Source: Rhizobium leguminosarum
GTDB lineage: Bacteria; Pseudomonadota; Alphaproteobacteria; Rhizobiales; Rhizobiaceae
Direction of reading: 5' to 3'
NCBI RefSeq assembly: GCF_017876795.1
Contig: NZ_JAGIOR010000001.1
Location: forward strand, 3,188,501 to 3,252,500
DNA: 64,000 nt
In this document: positions 46,671 to 55,581 of the stretch, piece after piece
Numbering within the stretch: position 1 is the stretch's first letter
How the letters are laid out: every line of letters starts with the position of its first letter
Notes under the pieces: model-generated
The model's input: the letters and a program-made list of their open reading frames with translations, nothing else
What the model was told of the DNA's origin: nothing
Database searches by the model: none
Position numbers and translations under genes: made by a program

Positions 46671-47465
46671 TCAGCCGGTCAACAGCTTCCAGGCGACGAC
46701 GGCGAGTGTCAAGGCAAGGACGATGCGGATGGTGCGTTCGTGCAGCTTCGGCGCCAGCAGGCTGCCGATGATGATGCCGGGGATAGAGCCGATGAGCAGG
46801 GCAAGCAGCATCGGCCAGTCGATTTCGCCGATCAGCCAATAGCCCGTGCCGCCGATCAGTGTCAGCGGGACCGCATGGACGATATCGGAGCCGACGATCT
46901 CGCGCACGTCGAGCCTGGGATAGAGGACCAGCAGGATCGTCACAGCCAGGGCGCCGGCACCGACTGAGGTCAGGGTGACGAGAACGCCGAGGAGGAATCC
47001 GAGAATGACGGTGAGGGCGAGGATGGTTCTCGGCTGCGGCTGCGGCGGCGTGCGGTCGCCGATGGCGCGGCGCGCCAGCTCGAGTATCGGGCCTCGGAAG
47101 ACCAGCATGATCGAGGTCATGACAAGAAGCCAGCCAAGCGCCGTGGTGATCGTATTGGTGACGCCGATACTTTTGCGATCGACGCCTGCCAGCATCCAGA
47201 GCATCAGCAAGGCGGCCGGCACGCTGCCGACGGCGAGACTGCCGACGATCTTCCAGTTGACGCGCCCGTGCATGCCGTGGACGGCGGTACCTGCGGTCTT
47301 CGTGATCGCCGCATAGAGAAGATCGGTGCCGACGGCGGTCGCGGGATGGACGCCGAAGAGCAGCACCAGCAGTGGGGTCATCAGCGAACCGCCGCCAACG
47401 CCGGTGATGCCGACAAGCGCGCCGACAAACAAGCCCGAAAGCGAATAGTGAGGCTCGAACGTCAA
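46671..47465 (-). CDS. TauE/SafE family sulfite/anion exporter
   Basis: The 264-residue protein has about eight membrane helices, with the two repeats of the TSUP (DUF81) family: SLSGLFVGALVGITGVGGGS, then TPLLVLLFGVHPATAVGTDL, and later GFLLGVLVTLTSVGAGALAV. No ATG is present; a TTG at 47465 is used, preceded by GGAGG at proper spacing. Family members export sulfite or organosulfonates; the substrate here is unknown. It interrupts the usual holB-metG order and lies on the opposite strand. Confidence 0.88.
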   Translation of the reverse strand: MTFEPHYSLSGLFVGALVGITGVGGGSLMTPLLVLLFGVHPATAVGTDLLYAAITKTAGTAVHGMHGRVNWKIVGSLAVGSVPAALLMLWMLAGVDRKSIGVTNTITTALGWLLVMTSIMLVFRGPILELARRAIGDRTPPQPQPRTILALTVILGFLLGVLVTLTSVGAGALAVTILLVLYPRLDVREIVGSDIVHAVPLTLIGGTGYWLIGEIDWPMLLALLIGSIPGIIIGSLLAPKLHERTIRIVLALTLAVVAWKLLTG

Positions 47466-47700
47466 TCAAGCGCCTCCGTCGGCGCGCGGCCACGACAAAC
47501 CGGATCGATGAAAACTAGCACTTCGTTCTGTCCCGCCCTCTTTTCAATGACGGGTAGATTGCGGCAGAAGCTGAGTCAAGTTCACCGCAGCCCGCGTCCC
47601 GGAAATCATTGGCGGCGGTAAAACTTGATGTTTCGCTTGACGGTGACATGCGCTAAGAGCGGCTGACCATTTTTATAGACTTAGCCGGACATTGGCCGCC

Positions 47701-49251
47701 ATGACAGACAAGACACCCTTCTACATCACCACCGCGATTTCCTACCCCAACGGTAAGCCGCATATCGGCCATGCCTATGAGCTGATCGCGACGGATGCGA
47801 TGGCGCGCTACCAGCGCCTTGATGGCAAGGACGTGTTCTTCCTGACCGGCACCGACGAACACGGCCAGAAGATGCAGCAGACAGCACGCGCCGAGGGGAT
47901 TACCGCCCAGGCGCTTGCCGACCGCAACTCCGGCGAATTCCAGGCGATGGCTAAGCTGCTGAACGCCTCGAACGACGACTTCATCCGCACCACGCAGGAG
48001 CGTCATCACGAAACATCGCGCAACATCTGGAACCTGATGGCCGAGAATGACGACATCTACAAGGACAGCTATGCCGGCTGGTATTCGGTGCGCGACGAAG
48101 CCTATTATCAGGAAAACGAGACGGAGCTGCGCGCCGACGGCGTGCGCTACGGGCCGCAGGGCACACCCGTCGAGTGGGTGGAAGAGGCGAGCTATTTCTT
48201 CAAGCTCTCCGAATACCAGGAAAAGCTGCTTGCCCACTACGAGGCGAACCCCGATTTCATCGGTCCTGCCGAGCGCCGCAACGAGGTGATCTCCTTCGTC
48301 AAGTCGGGCCTCAAGGACCTCTCGGTCTCGCGCACGACCTTCGATTGGGGCATCAAGGTGCCGAACGATCCCGCCCATGTCATGTATGTCTGGGTCGACG
48401 CGCTGACCAACTACATCACCGCCACAGGCTATATCGAGGACAGGAACGGCCCGCGGGCGAAATATTGGCCGGCCGATGTACACATCATCGGCAAGGACAT
48501 CATCCGCTTCCATGCGGTCTACTGGCCGGCCTTCCTGATGTCGGCGAAACTGCCGCTGCCGAAGCGGGTCTTCGCCCACGGCTTCCTGCTCAACAAGGGC
48601 GAGAAGATGTCGAAGTCGCTCGGCAACGTCGTCGATCCCGTCAATCTGGTGAACCATTTCGGTCTCGACCAGGTGCGCTACTTCTTCCTGCGCGAAGTGT
48701 CCTTCGGCCAGGACGGTAGCTATAGCGAAGAGGCGATCGGCATCCGCATCAATTCCGACCTCGCCAACGGCATCGGCAATCTTGCCAGCCGCTCGCTGTC
48801 GATGATCGTCAAGAATTGCGACGGCAAGATCCCGGAATGCGGTCCGCTCAGCGACGAGGACAAGGCCATGCTGGCGCAGGCCGACGCGCTGCATACCTCG
48901 ACACGCGAGGACATGGGCAAGCAGCAGATCCACCGGGCGCTCGCCTCGATCATTTCGGTCGTTTCCGAGACCGACCGTTATTTCGCGGGTCAGGCGCCGT
49001 GGGCGCTGAAGAAGACCGATCCCGAGCGTATGGGCACGGTGCTCTATGTCACAGCCGAGGTCGTTCGCCAGATCGCCATCCTGCTGCAGCCCTTCATGCC
49101 GGAATCATCAGGCAAACTGCTCGATCTCGTCGCGGCATCCGAAGAGAAACGCGACTTCGCCGCTCTTGGGCAAGCCGGCCGCCTCGTTGCCGGAACGCCG
49201 CTCGAAGCGCCGACGCCGGTCTTCCCGCGCTACGTGGCTCCGGAGGCTTGA
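47701..49251 (+). CDS. metG: Methionine-tRNA ligase
   Basis: The 516-residue class I synthetase has the HIGH-type motif [12 protein letters not shown] near residue 21, a connective-peptide domain, and the KMSKS loop [10 protein letters not shown] near 300. An anticodon-binding helical bundle follows. It belongs to the short type without zinc-ribbon Cys clusters or the C-terminal tRNA-binding extension. The ATG at 47701 gives [20 protein letters not shown]; an earlier TTG is unlikely. Together with tatD and the MBL gene it forms a tight run (4-5 bases apart). Confidence 0.97.
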   Translation: MTDKTPFYITTAISYPNGKPHIGHAYELIATDAMARYQRLDGKDVFFLTGTDEHGQKMQQTARAEGITAQALADRNSGEFQAMAKLLNASNDDFIRTTQERHHETSRNIWNLMAENDDIYKDSYAGWYSVRDEAYYQENETELRADGVRYGPQGTPVEWVEEASYFFKLSEYQEKLLAHYEANPDFIGPAERRNEVISFVKSGLKDLSVSRTTFDWGIKVPNDPAHVMYVWVDALTNYITATGYIEDRNGPRAKYWPADVHIIGKDIIRFHAVYWPAFLMSAKLPLPKRVFAHGFLLNKGEKMSKSLGNVVDPVNLVNHFGLDQVRYFFLREVSFGQDGSYSEEAIGIRINSDLANGIGNLASRSLSMIVKNCDGKIPECGPLSDEDKAMLAQADALHTSTREDMGKQQIHRALASIISVVSETDRYFAGQAPWALKKTDPERMGTVLYVTAEVVRQIAILLQPFMPESSGKLLDLVAASEEKRDFAALGQAGRLVAGTPLEAPTPVFPRYVAPEA

Positions 49252-49255
49252 GGCC

Positions 49256-50038
49256 GTGTTGATCGATACGCATTGCCACCTTGATTTCGCCGACTTCGAG
49301 GCGGAGCGCGACGAGATCGTCGCGCGCGCCCATCAGGCCGGCGTCAAGCAGATGGTCACGATCTCGACGCGGGTGCGCAAGCTCGACGGGCTGCTTGAAA
49401 TCACCGAGAAATATCCCTCGGTGTTCTGCTCGGTCGGTACGCATCCGAACAATGCCGATGAAGAGCTGGATATCCAGACGGAAGAGCTGGTGCGGCTTGC
49501 CAATGCCCATGAGAAGGTGGTGGCGATCGGCGAGGCGGGCCTCGATTATTTCTACGATACGCAGAAACCCGAGGACCAGCAGACCGGCTTCCGGCGCCAT
49601 ATCGCGGCGGCGCGCGAGACCCAGCTGCCGCTCGTCATCCACAGCCGCAGCGCCGATGAGGACATGGCAGCGATCCTGACCGAGGAAACGGGGAAGGGGG
49701 CCTTCCCCTTCATCCTGCACTGCTTCTCGGCAGGGCCGGAACTGGCACGGACCGGCGTCGAACTCGGCGGCTATGTTTCCTTTTCCGGCATCCTGACCTT
49801 CCCGAAGTCGGAAGAGTTGCGCGAAATCGCCAAGACGATCCCGCGGGATCGGCTGCTGGTGGAAACCGACGCGCCGTATCTGGCGCCGAAGCGCTGGCGC
49901 GGCAAGCGCAACGAACCATCCTATGTCGTCAACACCGCCGAGGTGCTCGCCGAGACGATCGGCCTTTCCTACGCAGAGGTCGCACGGATCACGACGGAGA
50001 ACGCATTGCGCCTGTTTACGAAGATGCCGAGGGTCTAG
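49256..50038 (+). CDS. tatD: TatD family metal-dependent hydrolase
   Basis: The 260-residue TIM-barrel metallo-hydrolase starts with GTG at 49256, GGAGG nine bases upstream. Metal ligands are visible in IDTHCHLDFADFEAERDE, then GEAGLDYFYD, VIHSRSADEDM and HCFSAGPELA, with VETDAPYLAPKRWRGKRNEP at the end. TatD proteins are DNA 3'-exonucleases and repair-related nucleases in E. coli; the name is historical. It follows metG by four bases and precedes the MBL gene by four, so the three are likely cotranscribed. Confidence 0.94.
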   Translation: MLIDTHCHLDFADFEAERDEIVARAHQAGVKQMVTISTRVRKLDGLLEITEKYPSVFCSVGTHPNNADEELDIQTEELVRLANAHEKVVAIGEAGLDYFYDTQKPEDQQTGFRRHIAAARETQLPLVIHSRSADEDMAAILTEETGKGAFPFILHCFSAGPELARTGVELGGYVSFSGILTFPKSEELREIAKTIPRDRLLVETDAPYLAPKRWRGKRNEPSYVVNTAEVLAETIGLSYAEVARITTENALRLFTKMPRV

Positions 50039-50042
50039 CGGC

Positions 50043-50867
50043 GTGCTCTACCGGCGGCGCTTCACCATTCTCGGCTGTTCGTCGTCACCCGGCGTGCCGC
50101 GCATTACCGGCGACTGGGGCGCCTGCAATCCCGACAATCCGAAGAACCGGCGCACCCGGGCCGCCTTCATGGTGCAGCAATTTGCGCCGGATGGCGGTGT
50201 CACCACCGTCGTCATCGACACCGGACCGGATTTTCGCGAGCAGATGATCAGGGCAGGGGCCGACCACGTCGATGCCGTGCTCTACAGCCATCCACATGCG
50301 GATCATATTCATGGCATCGACGATCTGCGCGGCTATTTTCACAACACCCGCCGCCGGGTGCCGATCTTTGCCGACCAATATACGATGGACAGGCTGCGGG
50401 AGGGCTTCGGCTATTGCCTGGAAACGCCGCCGGGCAGCAATTATCCGCCGATCGTGCTGCCCATTGTCATCGAAAACCTCGACGACCCCGTCGAAATCCG
50501 CGGCCCCGGCGGCAAGATACAGTTTCATCCGCATATCCAGCAGCACGGCGATATTCATTCGCTCGGTTTCCGTATCGGCGATGTGGCTTATTGCAGCGAT
50601 ATCAGCGATTTTCCGCCGCAGACCGTCGACAAGCTTCACAATCTCGATGTGCTGATCATCGACGCGCTGCAGTATACCTACCATCCGAGCCACCTGTCGC
50701 TGGAACAGTCGCTCGATTGGATCGGCCGGCTGATGCCGAAACGGGCGATCCTTACGCATATGCACACACCGCTCGACTACGACGCGGTGATGGCTGAGAC
50801 GCCGGACCATGTGGTGCCGGCCTATGACCAGATGAGTTTCGAAATCGAGGTCAGGATCGGGGCTTGA
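50043..50867 (+). CDS. MBL-fold metallo-hydrolase (PhnP-like)
   Basis: The 274-residue metallo-beta-lactamase-fold protein begins at GTG 50043. It has the metal motif SHPHADHIHGIDDLRGYF (H-x-H-x-D-H), VVIDTGPDFREQM and the late ligands DIHSLGFRI, CSDISDFP and THMHTPLDYDAV. The overall plan is that of PhnP, a phosphoribosyl 1,2-cyclic phosphodiesterase, but members of this family beside tatD are of unknown substrate. The stop codon sits in a palindrome TCGGGGCT/AGCCCCGA (50857-50874), possibly a weak transcription end. Confidence 0.9.
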   Translation: MLYRRRFTILGCSSSPGVPRITGDWGACNPDNPKNRRTRAAFMVQQFAPDGGVTTVVIDTGPDFREQMIRAGADHVDAVLYSHPHADHIHGIDDLRGYFHNTRRRVPIFADQYTMDRLREGFGYCLETPPGSNYPPIVLPIVIENLDDPVEIRGPGGKIQFHPHIQQHGDIHSLGFRIGDVAYCSDISDFPPQTVDKLHNLDVLIIDALQYTYHPSHLSLEQSLDWIGRLMPKRAILTHMHTPLDYDAVMAETPDHVVPAYDQMSFEIEVRIGA

Positions 50868-50899
50868 GCCCCGACCCCAGAGCATAATCGGGCCTGAAA

Positions 50900-51508
50900 T
50901 CACGACATGTAGGGCATAACCTCGACGGCGCCGCGATAAATCATGTCGAGCGAAACGTAGAGAATGATCAGCAAGCCGATATAGGCGATCCAGCGGTGGT
51001 TGTTGAGCAACCGGGCGATCAGGTTGGCGGCGATGCCCATCAGCGCGATCGACAGCGCAAGACCGATGACCAGCACGCTCGGATGTTCGCGCGCGGCGCC
51101 GGCAACGGCGAGCACGTTGTCGAGCGACATCGAGACGTCGGCGATGACGATCTGGGTCGCCGCCTGAAAGAAGGTCTTTCTCGGCGCGCCTTCGGCACTC
51201 GCCGCATCGTGATTGTCGCCATGGCCGGCACGAATCTCGCGCCACATCTTCCAGCAGACCCACAGGAGCAGCAGGCCGCCGGCCAGCAGCAGGCCGACAA
51301 CCGCCAGCAGATAGACGGCGACGCTGGCAAAGAGAATACGCAGGACGGTCGCTGCCAGAATGCCGACGATGATCGCCTTGCGCCGCTGCGTGGCCTCGAG
51401 GCCGGCAGCGGCAAGACCGATAACTACGGCGTTGTCGCCGGCGAGAACGAGGTCAATAGCAATGACCTGCAGCAAAGCCGTCAGACCGGCTGCCGTAAAG
51501 ATGTCCAT
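50900..51508 (-). CDS. TerC family membrane protein (YjbE type)
   Basis: The 202-residue protein has seven hydrophobic helices with conserved acidic pairs in IDLVLAGDNAVVIGLA and IADVSMSLDNVLAVAGAA; these are TerC-family metal-coordinating motifs. Family members are linked to tellurite resistance or manganese export. The start at 51508 (MDIFTAAGLTALLQ) is preceded by GGGGATAAT; a longer reading to 51565 is not needed. No manganese riboswitch could be seen upstream. It is convergent with the MBL gene by 33 bases. Confidence 0.9.
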   Translation of the reverse strand: MDIFTAAGLTALLQVIAIDLVLAGDNAVVIGLAAAGLEATQRRKAIIVGILAATVLRILFASVAVYLLAVVGLLLAGGLLLLWVCWKMWREIRAGHGDNHDAASAEGAPRKTFFQAATQIVIADVSMSLDNVLAVAGAAREHPSVLVIGLALSIALMGIAANLIARLLNNHRWIAYIGLLIILYVSLDMIYRGAVEVMPYMS

Positions 51509-51761
51509 ATGAATTATCCCCGATGCGTCAAGAGCCGTGCTAGCGTCTCGAAGGTTTGACGTCAACCGCTACAGCGCTTTGAATTGCGGCGGCGCCGGAC
51601 AACGATCCTCGATGCCAAAACGTTCCTCATTTCGATATCGGGGAGCCGCCATTACCTCCTCCGCATTCGCTTGGAACATTCCTGTCGTCCACCTGTTTTT
51701 CTGAACAGGAAACCAGCCGGCGGATCGACGGCGTGGGTCTATGCATCGAGAGGAGATTCCC

Positions 51762-52454
51762 ATGAGCAGCATCTACAACGATACCAATCCGGCCTTCTCA
51801 GGCCCGGCGGGGGGCGGCAGCCTCACCGCATTTTTCGACGGCCGCTCGGAAGCCGAATCGGCCGTGTCTCGTCTGGAGGACGCGGGTGTGCCGGTTGCCA
51901 GAATCAGGCTGATGCCGGGGTATGAGGCGGATGGAAAAAACGCCGGCACGATGAGCGACGACCGCAGCGGCTTCTTCGACGCGCTGGCGGACTTCTTCTT
52001 CCCCGACGAGGATCGTGCGGTCTACGCAGAAGGGCTGCGGCGAGGCGGCTTCCTCGTCCAGGTCAATGATATCGATGACGCGCTCTATGAGACCGTCCAC
52101 GACATTCTCGACGACGAGGGCAGCATCGATTTGGATGAGCGGGCGGACCTCTGGTCGTTGGAGGACAGGCAACAAGGCGCATCCAATACCGGTTTTGCCG
52201 GCCAACTTTCTGGCGGCAAAGCGTCGGAAGACCTCGCGGTGTCCGAAAGTGCATTCGAAGCGTCGGCTTCTGACGATGCACGCCCGGTCGCAATGCGCGA
52301 CAGCGCGCATGGAAGCGCCAAGGTGCGTGCCTACACATTGAGCGGCAGCGGCGCCGCGCCGTCGGAGGATGGCAATCGCCAATCGCAAACCGAGGCGCAA
52401 ACCCAGTCGCAAGGCGGATCGCATCAGAGCCAGGGTTTCCGACGCGACCATTGA
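51762..52454 (+). CDS. General stress protein-like, with low-complexity C-terminus
   Basis: The 230-residue cytoplasmic protein starts at the ATG at 51762, GAGAGGAGAT upstream. Residues 1-120 look like the YflT/general-stress-protein 17M domain: TAFFDGRSEAESAVSRLED, AGVPVARIRLMPG, FLVQVNDIDDALYETVHDIL. The remainder (about 150-230) is rich in Ala, Ser and Gln, with a QTQSQGGSHQSQGF tail, likely disordered. A perfect intrinsic terminator follows, so this is a separate transcription unit. Function is unknown; stress induction is suggested only by the family. Confidence 0.75.
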   Translation: MSSIYNDTNPAFSGPAGGGSLTAFFDGRSEAESAVSRLEDAGVPVARIRLMPGYEADGKNAGTMSDDRSGFFDALADFFFPDEDRAVYAEGLRRGGFLVQVNDIDDALYETVHDILDDEGSIDLDERADLWSLEDRQQGASNTGFAGQLSGGKASEDLAVSESAFEASASDDARPVAMRDSAHGSAKVRAYTLSGSGAAPSEDGNRQSQTEAQTQSQGGSHQSQGFRRDH

Positions 52455-52473
52455 GAAACACCCGATGTACCCG

Positions 52474-52504
52474 AGGCCCGGCAGTAATGCCGGGCCTTGT
52501 TTTC
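52474..52504 (+). terminator. Rho-independent terminator after stress-protein gene
   Basis: A perfect 9-bp stem AGGCCCGGC / GCCGGGCCT (52474-52482, 52489-52497) with loop AGTAAT is followed by TTGTTTTC. It lies 20 bases past the stop codon of the general-stress-type gene. Confidence 0.9.
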
Positions 52505-52531
52505 TCCCACCCGTCATTGGAGGACATGTCC

Positions 52532-52912
52532 ATGCAATCATCGATCAACCGGGACGGCCACCTTCCGCTCGACCCCGATGAACTGATCGCCGAAGGTGAA
52601 CCGCCTTTTGCCGACGCCGCCGCCGAGACCGCGCGTGAAAAGGCCGATCAAGACCTGAACGCCCTGCGGCAGGAGCTAAGGCTGCTGCGCGTCCGCATAT
52701 CCGCGCTACGCGAGGATGCCGAAGCGGCTCTCAAAGCCAAGGCCACATCGGTCGATGCAAACGCCCATGTTCAACTCGGCGACTATCCTTGGGCGAAGCT
52801 AGCCGCGGCGATCGGCGCGACCTTCGTTGCTGCCAGGCTGGTTCGACGCCTGCCGTTCGACGTACTGCTTGCGGGCTCTGCCGGCCATGCCTGGGAGGCG
52901 AGGCGGCGGTGA
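52532..52912 (+). CDS. Hypothetical coiled-coil protein with C-terminal hydrophobic segment
   Basis: The 126-residue protein starts at the ATG at 52532 with TTGGAGG eight bases upstream; an ATG at 52526 is too close to it. A charged N-terminal half includes a predicted coiled coil (LRQELRLLRVRISALREDAEAA). It then has a hydrophobic stretch (PWAKLAAAIGATFVAARLV) and basic RR ends. This resembles the DUF883/ElaB topology, but I do not assign it to a family. It lies 28 bases behind the terminator of the stress gene and probably has its own promoter. Confidence 0.6.
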   Translation: MQSSINRDGHLPLDPDELIAEGEPPFADAAAETAREKADQDLNALRQELRLLRVRISALREDAEAALKAKATSVDANAHVQLGDYPWAKLAAAIGATFVAARLVRRLPFDVLLAGSAGHAWEARRR

Positions 52913-52978
52913 CCGGCTGAGGGACGAGCGGTCAGCGCGGCAAGAGCAGTCGCATCGACACCGTGGCTTGGACGGAAG

Positions 52979-53467
52979 TCAATGAAGCGGTACAACGTCC
53001 GAAGGCTTCGGCTTGGCAAGCTCTTTCAGAATCGCTTCAAGCGCATCGGCCGTCGTCTGCAGGCCGGATGACTGCGCAATTTTCAGCGCTTCCCTGCAGT
53101 GAGCAGATAATTCGTCCTGCTGGACGTGATCATTCGCCCGAAATACGATGCCCGCATAGTGCGACGGGTTTCCGGCTGCATCCCTGAAGCAGCGGCCGAA
53201 GGCGGCCACGGCCACGATTTGCCCTGTTCGATCAAATACCCGATAGTCATGGCGGTAGGGATCTCCTGTGATTACCGAGTCCGAAATTGCCTTGGCCACG
53301 GATGGCTTGTCGTCCGGGTGAATCCTGTCGAGGTATTTTATGATCGGCAGCCCCGAGATGGTCTGCTCCGGATCAAGCCCAAAGAGTTTTGCCAGCGCCG
53401 AATCCGCATAAACCGTGTCGGTCGCCAAGTCCCACGTGAAGATGCCAGGCTCTTCGGCAAGGTCCAT
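52979..53467 (-). CDS. PAS-domain protein
   Basis: The 162-residue protein from the ATG at 53467 (MDLAEEPGIFTWDLATDTVY) has a single PAS fold: DSALAKLFGLDPEQTISGLP, IKYLDRIHPDDKPSV, YRHDYRVFDRTGQIVAVAAF, RCFRDAAGNPSHYAGIVF. A C-terminal helix follows. An alternative ATG at 53554 would add 29 residues that are not PAS-like. With no kinase or cyclase domain it may be a standalone sensor that binds a partner protein; the ligand is unknown. Confidence 0.78.
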   Translation of the reverse strand: MDLAEEPGIFTWDLATDTVYADSALAKLFGLDPEQTISGLPIIKYLDRIHPDDKPSVAKAISDSVITGDPYRHDYRVFDRTGQIVAVAAFGRCFRDAAGNPSHYAGIVFRANDHVQQDELSAHCREALKIAQSSGLQTTADALEAILKELAKPKPSDVVPLH

Positions 53468-53734
53468 TCCGTATCCCCAGTCTGACCTGCCGGTTGACCA
53501 CGTCACGCGGCTGGTGCCAACCAATCTTAGCCGCCTTTCGACCGGACGCAACATCGACTTTTTCAATCTTGGTCGTGCCCGCGGCCCGACACCGCCCTAC
53601 AGGCTCGCGACGCGCGGCCGGTAGCGCCTGGCGTTCGTGCGCACCGAAGGAACCCGGAGCAGGCGATAGACGCTTGGAGCCGCCGTTCCCTCGAAGTAGT
53701 GTTTGGAAAAACGCCATTCAGTTCGGGGGACACC

Positions 53735-54427
53735 ATGGATTTTTTGAACGTCGCGGCGATCGTATTCTTCCTTCTCGTCTGGGTGGCACTCGAGCCTTTG
53801 ATGGCAATGGGGTGGCCGCGGCGGAACGACAGTCTTTCCGTCGACATGGTGCGCATTCGCGCGGCCTGGATGCGCGAGGTGCTGACGCGAGACAACAACT
53901 TCATCGGCGACGCGGCGATCCTCGGGCACACGATCAATTCGGCATCCTTCTTCGGATCGGCCAACCTCATCGTCATCGTCGGGCTCAGTGGTGCGCTGTT
54001 CATGGAGCCGAATTATGGATCGGGCGGCGGGCTGATCGCGATGTTTGCGGCGCAGGATCCCGCCTGGTTTTTCCAGTGCAAGGTGCTCTTGATCATGGCA
54101 ACGCTGTTGCGCGGCCTGTCCGATTTCATATGGGCAGTCCGGCAAATCAACTATTGCCTTGCGGCGATCGGGGCGAGCCCCTCGCGCGATGAAGACAGGG
54201 ACATCGTCAGCTGGACAAACGCCCTGACCCTGGTCTTGAATCCGGCTCTTCGATCGTTCAGCGTCGGCGTCCGATCCTACTACTTCACCGTCGCTGCCGC
54301 ATTCTGGTTCATTGGGCCGGTACCCTTCATTGTCGCGACTGTGCTTAGCGTCGGCGTTTTGATCTGGCGTCAATCCTGGTCGGATGCTGCAAAGGGGATC
54401 ATGGCCATACGCAAACTGCTCGACTAA
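53735..54427 (+). CDS. DUF599 domain membrane protein, stop codon supplied by a RIME
   Basis: The 230-residue protein has four or five hydrophobic segments (FLNVAAIVFFLLVWVALEPL; FFGSANLIVIVGLSGALF; YYFTVAAAFWFIGPVPF) and the conserved block RIRAAWMREVLTRDNNFIGDAAI of the DUF599 family (function unknown). The ATG at 53735 is preceded by GGGGGACACC. Its stop codon TAA lies at the first bases of a RIME copy. The C-terminus therefore may have been changed by insertion of that element. Confidence 0.85.
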   Translation: MDFLNVAAIVFFLLVWVALEPLMAMGWPRRNDSLSVDMVRIRAAWMREVLTRDNNFIGDAAILGHTINSASFFGSANLIVIVGLSGALFMEPNYGSGGGLIAMFAAQDPAWFFQCKVLLIMATLLRGLSDFIWAVRQINYCLAAIGASPSRDEDRDIVSWTNALTLVLNPALRSFSVGVRSYYFTVAAAFWFIGPVPFIVATVLSVGVLIWRQSWSDAAKGIMAIRKLLD

Positions 54428-54530
54428 AGCGCGTCGCGATCTTTCAGATTCGCTCCTCGCGCTTTAGGTCTTTGTTTTTACGCATGTCGTTAGCGCAAAA
54501 CCACTGCACACTTTTGCGCGACATGCTTTA
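54424..54530. repeat. RIME-like palindromic element, copy B
   Basis: This 107-bp element closely matches copy A (17185-17291): CTAAAGCGC...GCGCTTTAG followed by GCATGTCG...CGACATGC with an inner GCGCAAAAC/CTTTTGCGC stem. Only a few substitutions separate the two. It begins within the last codon plus stop of the DUF599 gene. The two palindromes would form stable hairpins in the mRNA. Confidence 0.75.
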
Positions 54531-54666
54531 CGCCGAGCGGGCCTAGAATCATCCTGTTCCAGGAATTCAATTGCCTGCGGCCCAGCGCAACGTGATAGTT
54601 TGAGGACTGCGAAGGCCGACACTGGAACGACGACTAGCAGAAGCGCTATCTTACTGGCGGTGGCCG

Positions 54667-55581
54667 ATGGATCGTCTCGAAGCGATGCGCATATTGCTGG
54701 CCGTCGTCGACGCCGGAAGCATCTCGGCCGGCAGCAGGAGGCTGAACGCGCCTTTGCCCAGCATCAGCCGCAAGGTCGCCGACCTTGAACGCCATCTTGG
54801 CGCGAACCTCATTGTCCGCACCAGCCGCAATCTTCAGCTCACAGATGCCGGCCGCGACTACGTCGACGCCGCCCGAAAGATCATAGCGGATATCGAGGAG
54901 GCGGAGCGAAGGGCGTCGGGCGAATACGAGACGCCCAGAGGCGTGCTGACGATCACGATGCCGATCGAATATGGGAACCGCTACGTCCTGCCAGTTGCGC
55001 TCAGTTTCATGGACAAATACCCGGAGGTGTCGCTGAACCTTCTATCGCTCGACCGCACGGTCGATCTCGTGTCCGAGCAGGTGGATATCGCCATCCGTCT
55101 CGGCGACCTCGCCGACAGCTCCCTTCATGCGGTCAAAATCGGCGAATTCCGCCTGCTGACCTGCGCGAGCCCTGCCTATCTCGCGCGGCATGGCGAACCT
55201 CAGGGTCCGGGCGATCTCATCGATCGCGACGGGATCTTCTTCCACAAGCGGACATTCTTCTGGACATTCGACGTCGACGGCAGGCCGGTGGAGGCGGTGC
55301 CCCGCAACCGGCTGGAAGTGAATACCGCGGCGAACTGCGTCGCAGCAGCCGTCGGCGGAGCGGGGATCGCGCGGCTCTTCGACTACCAGGTTCCGGACCA
55401 GCTGGCGTCTGGCGCGCTCGTGCCCATCCTGCGGGATTTCGATGGAGTACCACAGCCCATTCATATCGTTTACGCGCGCCAGGGGCTTCTTGCATTGAAG
55501 GTACGCGCTTTTGTCGACTGGGCTTTGCCAAGATTGCGCGCGCGATCGCAGCACGAAGATAATTCAACATTATCTGAATGA
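54667..55581 (+). CDS. LysR family transcriptional regulator
   Basis: The 304-residue regulator has an N-terminal winged HTH (MDRLEAMRILLAVVDAGSIS, PLPSISRKVADLERHLGANL) and a LysR C-terminal ligand domain. Strands such as VNTAANCVAAAVGGAGIARL belong to the second subdomain. Its 3' end overlaps the convergent alpha/beta hydrolase gene by 12 bases. It could control that gene or the epoxide-hydrolase gene nearby, but the orientation is not divergent, so the target is unproven. Confidence 0.92.
   Translation: MDRLEAMRILLAVVDAGSISAGSRRLNAPLPSISRKVADLERHLGANLIVRTSRNLQLTDAGRDYVDAARKIIADIEEAERRASGEYETPRGVLTITMPIEYGNRYVLPVALSFMDKYPEVSLNLLSLDRTVDLVSEQVDIAIRLGDLADSSLHAVKIGEFRLLTCASPAYLARHGEPQGPGDLIDRDGIFFHKRTFFWTFDVDGRPVEAVPRNRLEVNTAANCVAAAVGGAGIARLFDYQVPDQLASGALVPILRDFDGVPQPIHIVYARQGLLALKVRAFVDWALPRLRARSQHEDNSTLSE

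Noticed and set aside
50900..51761. A manganese (yybP-ykoY) riboswitch upstream of the TerC-family gene
   Set aside because: The 5' leader is short and I could not see the conserved three-way junction motifs.
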